64,000 nt of DNA from Burkholderia sp. lig30 (GTDB lineage: Bacteria; Pseudomonadota; Gammaproteobacteria; Burkholderiales; Burkholderiaceae). Below the pieces are notes generated by a model that did not search any database, had not been told where the DNA came from, and was given only the letters and a program-made list of their open reading frames with translations. This document shows positions 7,834 to 15,420 of the stretch, piece after piece. Position numbers and translations under genes: made by a program. Location: assembly GCF_000687455.2 (NCBI RefSeq), contig NZ_JGVW01000109.1, positions 36,421 to 100,420 of the forward strand, written 5' to 3'. How positions within the stretch are numbered: position 1 is the first letter of the stretch; every line of letters starts with the position of its first letter.

Positions 7834-9474
7834 TCAACCGGCCGGCTGACTCAGCCGGTCCACCAGCGCTTGCGCCACGGCACGCCGATCAATCTTGCCG
7901 TTGCCGTTCAACGGGAACCGCTCCATGAAGACGACTTCATCAGGCAGCATATAGTCGGGTAGCCGTTGCCGCAGCTCGCCTATCAAGCGCTGGCCTTCGC
8001 GCTCATCGTGCACCTTGGCCTCGCACACTGCGATGAGGCGTTCGTGCGGCGCTTGCGGCGGCCATGGCACGGCCACAGCGTTCGCATCGGCGCTGCAGGC
8101 ACGCAGCGCCTGCTCGACTTCTCCCAACTCGATTCGATAGCCTCTGACCTTCACCTGATGATCGACGCGTCCGACGAAACGCAGGCAGCCGCGCGCATCG
8201 AAGACCGCCCGGTCACCTGTTCGATAGAAACGTTGGCCGCTCGATGCGTCTTCGACGAAGCGCTTTGCGTTCTCCTCAGGCGAGTCGAGATAGCCCAGCG
8301 CCACTTGCGGCCCGCCGATGCATAACTCGCCAATTTCCTCGCCGGCGACAGCCACCCCGTTCTCGTCCCTCACGCTTGCGTGAAGCCCTCGGAACACGTT
8401 GCCAATCGGCACGACCTGCTCGTCGGCAAGCGCCCGGTCTTCGGTGCTCCACGCATACTCGGTGCAGCAGACCGTGGCCTCAGTCGGGCCGTACAGGTTG
8501 ACAAGCTTCCCGGCCGGCGCCGCCGCCTGCCATACGCGCGCGGCCTGGACGATCAGCGCCTCGCCGCAGAAAAAGCTGTATCGCAGGCCGCCGAAGGCGC
8601 CCGGCTTCAGTTGTCGCGCCGCCTGCATCGCCGTCACGGCGGATGGAACGGAAAACCACACCGTCAGACGCGAGCGGTTGATATAGCGCGCAGGCAATAC
8701 CTTATCGCCACCGGAAGGTACGCAGATGCAGCCCCCCACCTCCAGACACGCGAAGACGTCGAACACTGACAGATCGAACGTGAAATCGAAGTTCTGCGAA
8801 AAGCGGTCGGCCACCGTGAATGCATACCGGTCCGCTATCGCATCGAGAAAGTGGCGCACGTTGCCGTGGCTCACCATCACGCCTTTAGGACGCCCCGTAC
8901 TGCCAGACGTGAACAGCAAATAAGCCGGCGTATCGCGATGAATCTCCAGCGAGAGCGATTCGCTCGCCATCGTTTCGGGCGCCACCCGTCTGAAAACATG
9001 CGATGGCCAGGCTTCCTCCAAGGCTTCGACTTGCACCGCCGCGCTTTCTTCGGCAACATCGACAAGAACGGTCAATCGCCGCCCCGTGTGCGCAAGCATT
9101 GCGGGCAACGCACGCAGGCCTTCCTCGTCGGCAAAGACCAGCGACGTGCCGCTGCGCTCGATCATGTCGGCAAGCCGAAGTCCCGGCGCCGAGCAGGACA
9201 ATGGCATGTAGCCCTTGCGGGCGGCTAGGATGCCCAACATGGCCGCATAGCCGTGAAGCCTTTTGCCGGCCAGCATGCCGACCCACGGCGAGTCGGCGCC
9301 ATCCGCACCGCAGGCCTCGACGGCGCCAGCGATGCTCAGCGCGAGACTTCGCATGTCGCCATAACTGAAGGTCCGATCCCCGAAGTCCAGCGCGATGCTC
9401 GCGGGACTCGCCGCCGCGCGCTCGAAAAAGCCCGCGTGCATAGCGTGGCATATCGTTTCTACGTTGCAGCTCAT
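7834..9474 (-). CDS. stand-alone amino acid adenylation enzyme, DltA-like
   Basis: A 546-aa ANL-superfamily enzyme that activates a carboxylic acid with ATP and loads it on a carrier protein. Core motifs are complete: A3 LLFTSGSTGRPKGVMVSH near residue 188, A5 NLYGPTEATV near 320, A7 FYRTGD near 412, A8 GRVDHQVKVRGYRIELGE near 430, and A10 NGNGKIDRR near 525 with the catalytic Lys. The specificity loop FTFDLSVFDVF and the FFCGEAL segment resemble D-alanine:carrier ligase (DltA), so a small amino acid is the best guess. It lies 58 bp downstream of a DltC-like carrier gene, its probable partner. No dltB/dltD is nearby, arguing against teichoic-acid-type D-alanylation. Confidence 0.88.
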   Translation of the reverse strand: MSCNVETICHAMHAGFFERAAASPASIALDFGDRTFSYGDMRSLALSIAGAVEACGADGADSPWVGMLAGKRLHGYAAMLGILAARKGYMPLSCSAPGLRLADMIERSGTSLVFADEEGLRALPAMLAHTGRRLTVLVDVAEESAAVQVEALEEAWPSHVFRRVAPETMASESLSLEIHRDTPAYLLFTSGSTGRPKGVMVSHGNVRHFLDAIADRYAFTVADRFSQNFDFTFDLSVFDVFACLEVGGCICVPSGGDKVLPARYINRSRLTVWFSVPSAVTAMQAARQLKPGAFGGLRYSFFCGEALIVQAARVWQAAAPAGKLVNLYGPTEATVCCTEYAWSTEDRALADEQVVPIGNVFRGLHASVRDENGVAVAGEEIGELCIGGPQVALGYLDSPEENAKRFVEDASSGQRFYRTGDRAVFDARGCLRFVGRVDHQVKVRGYRIELGEVEQALRACSADANAVAVPWPPQAPHERLIAVCEAKVHDEREGQRLIGELRQRLPDYMLPDEVVFMERFPLNGNGKIDRRAVAQALVDRLSQPAG

Positions 9475-9532
9475 GGGCCGTCATCCGTCTCTCGTTGATG
9501 CGCCGGCAACCGGCGCAGAAATCGCCGCGCGC

Positions 9533-9793
9533 TCAGTTGCCGAAGTGCTCGCCGATATGCGCGGGCGTCGCGAAGAATTGCGTCGACATCTTCTGGTCCG
9601 GCACGCTCACGTCCAGTTCGACCTCGAGCGCCGTGATGAACTCGACGAAGGTGACGGAATCCAGGATCCTAGAATCGAACAACGGCGTGTCCGGCTCAAT
9701 GTGAATGTCCAGTTCTTTGTGCGCCATGATGTGCTCCAGGATACCGATCACCTTCGCGACGAACGCGTTCTTTTCTGCAATGCCGTTTTCCAT
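9533..9793 (-). CDS. DltC-like aminoacyl/peptidyl carrier protein
   Basis: An 86-aa four-helix carrier protein. The phosphopantetheine attachment serine is in FDSRILDSVTFVEF (LDSV) near residue 46, matching the LDSM-type site of D-alanyl carrier proteins rather than the DSLD site of fatty-acid ACPs. It is the likely acceptor for the adenylation enzyme encoded next, and the likely donor to the KASIII-like or thioester-reductase-like enzymes encoded just upstream. The gene begins 3 bp after the stop of the reductase gene, so translation is coupled. Modification by the phosphopantetheinyl transferase at 6182 is inferred. Confidence 0.85.
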   Translation of the reverse strand: MENGIAEKNAFVAKVIGILEHIMAHKELDIHIEPDTPLFDSRILDSVTFVEFITALEVELDVSVPDQKMSTQFFATPAHIGEHFGN

Positions 9794-9796
9794 GAC

Positions 9797-10942
9797 TCAG
9801 GCCTTTACAAATTTTGGCGACAGCCCCCAGTTCATCTCGATGCAATGGTCGAGAATTCGAGGATAGTAGCCTTCGTAGTCGGGAACGGTGTCCATGTCCA
9901 CGCCGAGCGCGGCGTTCAGCTTGTCGCGCTTGAACACCTTCGGGCAGAAGCATTCCTCCGCGCAGCTGTCGAGTATCCGGACGACCTTCATGAACTCCAT
10001 GTTCTCGATCGTCAAGATCGTCTTTTTGTAGAGCTGGTAGGTCGGCCACGTGACGATGTCCGGAGAGTTGTACGATCCTTTTCGCCACGACGCCGAATGC
10101 TTCGCGTAGGTTTGTGCCGTTAACTCGAGCCAGCGCTCCGTCGTGGGAGATCTTTCCCCGGCACTGATCTGGTATGTATCCCCGCCCTTGAAGTGCTCAC
10201 CGAACAGTGTCATGAAGCATTCGGCAGAGTAGTCGTATGGCAGAAAATCCAGCGGACAGCTCGAGATGCCCGGGAAGCATGGCGCGATGCCCCGGTACAT
10301 GAACATCAGGTAGCGGTGTATCGCCCCATAGTCGTTCACATAGCCATCGCGCAAACACCCCATCAGCAGCGACATCCGATAAACCGTAATCGGCAGGCGC
10401 GACATGTACTGGCGAATCAGCAGTTCGGCTTCGTACTTCGACTCCTCATAGCCCATCGTGACGAACCCCTCGCTGTGCTCCAGCTCGTGCTCGAAGATGT
10501 CGCCGCTGCGCCGTCCCGCCACATAGAGCGTACTGACATGTGCGAATTTCCGCAGACGCGCGCAATCGGTTGCAAGACGAAGAACGTTGCGCGTGCCCTC
10601 GACGTTGATGATGCGGCTGCTGTCGAGCGGCTCGTCGAAGTCGACGGTCGCCGCGCTGTGAATGATCTCCTCGACGCCGTCGCACAATGACTGCACCTGC
10701 GCGACGGACAGGCCTAAGTGCGGCTTCGTGATGTCGCCGGCGAGCGGCGTGAAGGCCGGCACGTCCTCGGGCTTCACTTCGCCATCCGACGCGATCGCAA
10801 GGAGCCTGGTCCATCGCTCCACGAGCTTTTGCGGATCGCTCGCGCGAATCAGCGCGACGACCTCCTTGTCCTTGTAATCGCGCAACAGGATGCGGAGGAT
10901 CTCAACTCCGAAGGCTCCTGTAATTCCCGTAACAAATAACAT
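9797..10942 (-). CDS. thioester-reductase-like SDR (NAD-binding 4 family)
   Basis: A 381-aa extended SDR of the male-sterility / thioester reductase group, known as the R domain that reduces carrier-bound acyl thioesters to aldehyde or alcohol in NRPS and carboxylic acid reductases. It has the Rossmann motif VTGITGAFG at residue 4, IHSAATVDF near residue 92, HVSTLYVAG near residue 135, and Tyr-x3-Lys in GYEESKYEAE near residue 165. It is free-standing here rather than fused to a carrier. Position between the KASIII-like gene and a carrier protein gene suggests reductive release or conversion of a carrier-bound intermediate. An epimerase/dehydratase role cannot be excluded. Confidence 0.8.
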   Translation of the reverse strand: MLFVTGITGAFGVEILRILLRDYKDKEVVALIRASDPQKLVERWTRLLAIASDGEVKPEDVPAFTPLAGDITKPHLGLSVAQVQSLCDGVEEIIHSAATVDFDEPLDSSRIINVEGTRNVLRLATDCARLRKFAHVSTLYVAGRRSGDIFEHELEHSEGFVTMGYEESKYEAELLIRQYMSRLPITVYRMSLLMGCLRDGYVNDYGAIHRYLMFMYRGIAPCFPGISSCPLDFLPYDYSAECFMTLFGEHFKGGDTYQISAGERSPTTERWLELTAQTYAKHSASWRKGSYNSPDIVTWPTYQLYKKTILTIENMEFMKVVRILDSCAEECFCPKVFKRDKLNAALGVDMDTVPDYEGYYPRILDHCIEMNWGLSPKFVKA

Positions 10943-10966
10943 GCGGTACCCCTTGCCCTAAATGCC

Positions 10967-11947
10967 TTAAGCCTCAAGAATCATGCAGCCCCAATGCGCG
11001 CCGAGCCCAAACGTGTAGAGCATCGTCAGGTCGCCTTCGGACAGACGCCCTTCGGCCGCCGCATCCTTGAGGTTGATGAAGTTGTCGGCGGCGATCGAAT
11101 GACCCATCTGTGCGATGTTGCCGGTGTACACGTGCTCGATCGGATAGCCGATCAAGTCGCTCAGAATCTGCCAGCTGCGCAAGCTAACGTTGTGCGGAAT
11201 CATCAGCGAGATGTCGTCTAGCTTCATGGCCGCATTCTTCAACGTCTTCTGGACGATTCGGCTTCCGGTAGTGAAGTACGACGCCATCATCTCGTTCTGG
11301 CGGCGATCGCTGTCCCAGTAGTAGCCGCGCGTCATCGCCTCGTACGTGACGATTCGGTTGCGCGTCTCGCCGCGCTTGACGACGACGGCGCATGCCGAAT
11401 CGCTGACGACGTTGTAGACCACTTCCCGCTTGTAACCATCGGGAAACTTGTCGACGTTCACACACACGGCGATGTCCTTGCGTTCCTCGATCATCAGCGC
11501 ACGAGCGGTCCAGATCGCCGTCATGAGCGACGAGCAGCTGACTTCGCTCAAGCCCATCGTCTTCGCGTTCACGAGGCCTAGCTCATCCTGGATTCGTGCG
11601 CTGGAATTCATGAACTGCTGCAGATGCCGGTTCTCGTTGGTCGTCGGTGCCGAGTAGTTCGGCGGCACGAGCGAACTCTCCGAGATCGCGGTGGCATTGA
11701 TGAGGAGATCGACATCCGCGGGATCTATATTCGCTTGCTTGAGCACGCGGCCGACCACTTCGGCGGCGGCCGCCGTAGCGGGACGGTCCCACATGAGGCC
11801 GTACTCGAAGCCCAGTTCTTCCATGGCCTCGGGCGTACTGATCAGCAGCCCCTTGTCGTGCAACTCGCGCACTGAATGGCGAATCGGCGGTACCAAATAC
11901 TCGATGGCATGGATACCGAACGCGTTCGATTGATCGATGGTCGACAT
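10967..11947 (-). CDS. KASIII-like 3-oxoacyl-ACP synthase
   Basis: A 326-aa thiolase-fold enzyme of the FabH/KASIII-like group, which starts chains by condensing an acyl starter with malonyl-ACP or performs related acyl transfers. The Cys-His-Asn triad is visible: Cys in LSEVSCSSLMTA near residue 138, His in MIPHNVSLRSW near residue 253, and Asn in HSIAADNFINL near residue 288. The C-terminal glycine strand FGLGAHWGCM is conserved. It is 2 bp from the upstream methyltransferase-like gene and 24 bp from the reductase gene. With the DltA/DltC-like pair nearby, it may use an aminoacyl starter; this is inference. Confidence 0.85.
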   Translation of the reverse strand: MSTIDQSNAFGIHAIEYLVPPIRHSVRELHDKGLLISTPEAMEELGFEYGLMWDRPATAAAAEVVGRVLKQANIDPADVDLLINATAISESSLVPPNYSAPTTNENRHLQQFMNSSARIQDELGLVNAKTMGLSEVSCSSLMTAIWTARALMIEERKDIAVCVNVDKFPDGYKREVVYNVVSDSACAVVVKRGETRNRIVTYEAMTRGYYWDSDRRQNEMMASYFTTGSRIVQKTLKNAAMKLDDISLMIPHNVSLRSWQILSDLIGYPIEHVYTGNIAQMGHSIAADNFINLKDAAAEGRLSEGDLTMLYTFGLGAHWGCMILEA

Positions 11948-11949
11948 GC

Positions 11950-12546
11950 TTATCGCCCCGCCACGTTCGAAGACTTGTTGATCGGAATGAACGCCCGCAC
12001 CCGTGCCTTGTAGTCATCGAACTGCTTATCGAATTTCTGCTTCATCGCCTTGGACTCGCAGGTTGCCAAGTAGATGTTGAAGCAGATCATGTAGGCGAAA
12101 ATGCTGGCGATGGTGTATGACACGTATTCCGGGTAGATCGACATGCTCGGGAAAATCACGAAGAACGCGCCGATCTCGAACAGGATCGTCCCGGTGTAGA
12201 GCGGATGACGCAGGCGCGAATAAATTCCGTGGTTAACGATGGTTGTCTCGGGTAGGTGATAGCCCGCCCAAGTATGGTAGCGGCCGAGAGTCAGCTTGGC
12301 GGCCATGACAAGGGAGGCTCCGGCTGCGGTAACCACGAGCGCGACGATATCGAACCATTCGATCGCCTTCAGCGTGATGAGCAGGTACGCGTATAGGACC
12401 AACATCGTCAGGGAAAGCAGCTTCATAATAGAAATCCACGGCCCGGTGATGAGCGGCTTCATGCCTTTCTTGTGGCGAATATCGAAAACGTAGAAGACGA
12501 ATACTGCAAACACGACGAGCGCTACCGCCATGAATATGGTAATCAT
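11950..12546 (-). CDS. ICMT/PEMT-like membrane methyltransferase
   Basis: A 198-aa integral membrane protein with about five hydrophobic helices. The C-terminal half holds HLPETTIVNHGIYSRLRHP followed by LYTGTILFEIGAF, the SAM-binding signature shared by isoprenylcysteine carboxyl methyltransferases and phospholipid methyltransferases (conserved RHP and a following Glu). Bacterial members methylate varied lipophilic acids, phenols or amines. Here a carboxyl-, O- or N-methylation of the cluster product, at the membrane, is a reasonable but unproven role. It ends 2 bp before the KASIII-like gene start. Confidence 0.8.
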   Translation of the reverse strand: MITIFMAVALVVFAVFVFYVFDIRHKKGMKPLITGPWISIMKLLSLTMLVLYAYLLITLKAIEWFDIVALVVTAAGASLVMAAKLTLGRYHTWAGYHLPETTIVNHGIYSRLRHPLYTGTILFEIGAFFVIFPSMSIYPEYVSYTIASIFAYMICFNIYLATCESKAMKQKFDKQFDDYKARVRAFIPINKSSNVAGR

Positions 12547-12633
12547 TTTTATGCCTGTTAGGATAACTATGAAATATGAAATGATCTTTCAATCATAATG
12601 CAGGCCTGCTCAGCGGTTGACGGCCTTGCGGCG

Positions 12634-13527
12634 TCAGTGGACGGCAAGCCTCATCTTGTCCAAGAATGCGCGTGCGTTCGCACGCCAAGCATTCTCAATT
12701 TCGATTCGCCGCGGAATGGTCTGCGCTTCTTGCGCAACTGCCGTCGGATTCTTGATGCCGATCTTCTTATAGACGACAGGCGAATAGAGGCTCTTCACCG
12801 CAACCCGGCCATAGTCGTCCAGAAGCTTCGCGATCAGCTTCATCTCGTCGCGAAGGCCCGCCGCTTCCAGCCGCTTGACGCAGAACTCGATCACTTCGCG
12901 GTCGAACGCCATGTGACGCGCTTCTTCGTCGTGGTGAAAGCGATGAATCTGCCGGACCGTGACATCGAGCCGCTCATCGCGCATCGCACCGGTATTCAGG
13001 TAGTCGAGGAACATTTCCAGGACGAAGACGCGGCCAAAGAACAGCAGTTCGGTCCCGACGTCGCTCAGTCTGGGCTCTTCCACCTGAATGGCGTAGTCCT
13101 TCATCACTCCATCACCGTAGCGATAGCAATAACCCGCGAGCATGTGCGTGTGGGCGTTTTCTTCGTGAATGAAATGCTGCAGGTAGTTGCCAATATCCCA
13201 CGAGCCACCGAATCTCGACGGCACGTAGAGCCGTTCCTCCAAGCCCTGCACAAGCTTTCTTTCACCGTGTATGTTGATGGAAAAGAAGTTGACTGTCTCC
13301 AGCAGCCCCAGCGTCCATTTCTGCTCGGCGCTCAGGCTGGCATAAATGGGGTGGTGGTAAAGACTCAGGAGTTCCTCCGGAAACTGAGGACGACTCCTGT
13401 CCAGCTCCGCCTGATATGTGACGCGCGTAAACGGCTGATGCAATCCCTTGCCGGGACTAAGCGAAATTACAGAAAGCCGCGTGGCCACGTCGTTCAGTCT
13501 GGCTTGCCAATCCTCTAGCGTATCCAT
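12634..13527 (-). CDS. AurF/CmlI-like diiron oxygenase
   Basis: A 297-aa all-helical ferritin-like protein. Ligand motifs for a non-heme diiron centre are present: Glu in NINIHGERKLVQ near residue 90, EENAH in FIHEENAHTHML near 125, a Glu-bearing helix VLEMFLDYLN near 165, and DEEARHM near 195. This pattern fits the para-aminobenzoate N-oxygenase (AurF) / CmlI family, which oxidises arylamines to nitro groups; other members catalyse desaturation or hydroxylation. In this cluster the substrate could be a carrier-bound amino acyl or acyl chain. Gaps on both sides (87 and 42 bp) are the largest in the operon. Confidence 0.82.
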   Translation of the reverse strand: MDTLEDWQARLNDVATRLSVISLSPGKGLHQPFTRVTYQAELDRSRPQFPEELLSLYHHPIYASLSAEQKWTLGLLETVNFFSINIHGERKLVQGLEERLYVPSRFGGSWDIGNYLQHFIHEENAHTHMLAGYCYRYGDGVMKDYAIQVEEPRLSDVGTELLFFGRVFVLEMFLDYLNTGAMRDERLDVTVRQIHRFHHDEEARHMAFDREVIEFCVKRLEAAGLRDEMKLIAKLLDDYGRVAVKSLYSPVVYKKIGIKNPTAVAQEAQTIPRRIEIENAWRANARAFLDKMRLAVH

Positions 13528-13569
13528 ATGCGTGTATTCCCGATTTGCCGATTGCGCAGCGCCAGACGA

Positions 13570-13830
13570 TTACTCCGTGACCTTCTCGTCGACGATCTGC
13601 GCCAGCAGATTGATCAGGTCGTCGAGGCATTTGAGTTGGCCCAGCTTGTCGCGCGGAACCTGCACGTTGAGCTTGCGCATGCTGGCTGAGACGACTTCGA
13701 GTATGTCGATGCTCGTCGCGCCCAGCTCTTTCATCGACTGGCGCGTGTCGATCTCCTGGTACTTCAGTTCGGGCAGCGTGCGCTTGACGAAGCCGACAAT
13801 GATTTCGCGGATTTCTTGAACATCAGCCAT
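13570..13830 (-). CDS. acyl carrier protein
   Basis: An 86-aa ACP. The attachment serine is in MKELGATSIDILEVV near residue 40; the Asp that normally precedes this serine (DSL) is Thr here (TSI), which is unusual and may reflect use of the dedicated Sfp-type transferase rather than AcpS. The protein otherwise has the expected acidic helix II and length. It lies between the SDR genes and the diiron gene, 11 bp after the stop of the upstream SDR gene. It is the probable chain carrier for the ketosynthases, reductase and dehydratases encoded upstream. Confidence 0.85.
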   Translation of the reverse strand: MADVQEIREIIVGFVKRTLPELKYQEIDTRQSMKELGATSIDILEVVSASMRKLNVQVPRDKLGQLKCLDDLINLLAQIVDEKVTE

Positions 13831-13841
13831 CTGGTTGCTCC

Positions 13842-14669
13842 TTAGGTTGAAATTGAACGGTCAGCTACCTCGCGCTGCTGATCCGAGTAAATCCTCATGA
13901 ATGTGTCGAAGAAGTGGAATCCCTTGTCGACGGAAATCACTTCGCCGCGCACCGCATCCATGTATCCGCTGCACAGGCCGAGGATCGCGCTAGCCACGGC
14001 GCGCGGGTCGAGGTAGTAGCGGTCGAGCTCGAACTCGCGCGCCTTGTCGGCGAACGCGTCGCCGAACGTGAGGCGCATCGACTCCGACTTGACCATGCCC
14101 GCTCGCACCACGTTGATGCGGATATCCTCGTCGTACAGCCGGTAGTTCGCGTACCGGCACAGTGTTTCGAGGACGCTCTTGGACGCCGACATGAAGTCGT
14201 AGTTATGCAGGTACTGCCCCGCCCCGGCGCTCGACATACCAATCGCGTACTTTGGATAGGCGCCGAAGGTCCGCTTGATCCGCTTGATGCCGCCGTAGAG
14301 CGGCCATGCGCTCGATTCGATCGACTGGAACAGCGCCCGCTTGTAATAGCTCTCGAAGTCGGGCACGAGTTGCGCGACCGAAACGTTCGAAATCCATGCC
14401 GCAACCTGGTCGTGCTCCACCCTGATGGCGTCGAACAGCGCCTGCGTCTGCTCTTCGTTCGCCGCGTTGCACTGAATGATGCACGGCCGCAACGCACCGA
14501 TAGCCTCGAAGCGCCGGTACACCTCGTCCAGATCGGCGCTGCCGAGATGAAACGTCAGATAGCAACGTGCGCCTTCGGCCGCGAAGGCCAGCGCCGTTTC
14601 CAGCCCGATGCCGCGCGTCGCGCCCGTCACGACGACGGCTTGATTGTCGTAATCGACCAAGGTCTTCAT
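13842..14669 (-). CDS. SDR with Tyr-x6-Lys site, enoyl-ACP-reductase-like (FabI/FabL type)
   Basis: A 275-aa SDR. The N-terminal VVTGATRGIGLETALAFA is a classical cofactor loop, but the active site reads SSAGAGQYLHNYDFMSASK, i.e. Tyr-x6-Lys, the spacing of enoyl-ACP reductases FabI/FabL rather than Tyr-x3-Lys of ketoreductases. An enoyl reduction step on the ACP-bound chain is therefore suggested. The ATG at 14669 is chosen because it starts the Rossmann fold 12 residues before the first strand; the upstream frame overlaps the fabG-like gene. It lies 10 bp after that gene and 11 bp before the ACP gene. Substrate is unknown. Confidence 0.8.
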   Translation of the reverse strand: MKTLVDYDNQAVVVTGATRGIGLETALAFAAEGARCYLTFHLGSADLDEVYRRFEAIGALRPCIIQCNAANEEQTQALFDAIRVEHDQVAAWISNVSVAQLVPDFESYYKRALFQSIESSAWPLYGGIKRIKRTFGAYPKYAIGMSSAGAGQYLHNYDFMSASKSVLETLCRYANYRLYDEDIRINVVRAGMVKSESMRLTFGDAFADKAREFELDRYYLDPRAVASAILGLCSGYMDAVRGEVISVDKGFHFFDTFMRIYSDQQREVADRSIST

Positions 14670-14679
14670 CACAGCCCTC

Positions 14680-15420
14680 TCAGGGTACCCAGTCCAGCGC
14701 GGAAGTGACCGGCAGGCAGGTTCCATTGATGTATGCCGCCTCGGGCTGCGCGAAAAACATGACTGCGGAGGCCACCTCGGCGGCGCTGCCGACGCGGCGC
14801 AGCGTGCTATGGGCTTCCCAGAATCTGCCGTGCACATCGGACATGTTTTCGCGCGACATGTCGGTATCGATCATGCCCGGCGCGACAACGTTGCTCGTGA
14901 TGCCACGCTTGCCGTATTCCTTCGCGATGGTACGCGACAGCCCGAGGAGCCCGGCTTTCGTGGCCGCGTAGTTCGCCTGCCCCGACAGGCCGTCCCGGCT
15001 CAGCGAGGACAGGAACACGAAGCGGCCGAAGCGCTTCTCAAGCATCGCTGGCACGAACGCACGCGCCACATGGAACGCTCCCGTGAGATTAACCTCCAGC
15101 ACGTCGGACCACTCCTCGTCCGACATCGACATCAGCAGCGCGTTGCGATTCACCCCTGCGTTCGAGACCACGACGTCGACCGTGCCGAAGTCGCGCAGCA
15201 CACTGTCGGCGAACGCATCCACCGCGGCGGAGTCGCGCACGTCGAGCGGATACGCCTTGCATGCGGCATCCGCGTGAATCGAGCGGGCATGCTCAACGAT
15301 GCGCTGCGCCGCCGCCTCGTTCGTGTTGTACGTAAACGCGACGCTGTGCCCGGCGGCGACCGCCTGTGCGACGATCTCGGCGCCAATGCCACGGGAGCCG
15401 CCGGTAATGACGAAGATCAT
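14680..15420 (-). CDS. 3-oxoacyl-ACP reductase, FabG-like
   Basis: A 246-aa SDR with FVITGGSRGIGAEIV at the N-terminus, NAG in VVSNAGVNRN near residue 87, catalytic Ser in VFLSSLSRDGLSG near 138, and YAATK near 151. The PGMIDTDM segment near 184 is typical of FabG. It would reduce beta-ketoacyl-ACP made by the ketosynthases, using NADPH. Its ATG overlaps the TGA of the ketosynthase gene (ATGA at 15417-15420), showing translational coupling. As a second copy of a housekeeping function inside this operon it is likely specialised. Confidence 0.88.
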   Translation of the reverse strand: MIFVITGGSRGIGAEIVAQAVAAGHSVAFTYNTNEAAAQRIVEHARSIHADAACKAYPLDVRDSAAVDAFADSVLRDFGTVDVVVSNAGVNRNALLMSMSDEEWSDVLEVNLTGAFHVARAFVPAMLEKRFGRFVFLSSLSRDGLSGQANYAATKAGLLGLSRTIAKEYGKRGITSNVVAPGMIDTDMSRENMSDVHGRFWEAHSTLRRVGSAAEVASAVMFFAQPEAAYINGTCLPVTSALDWVP

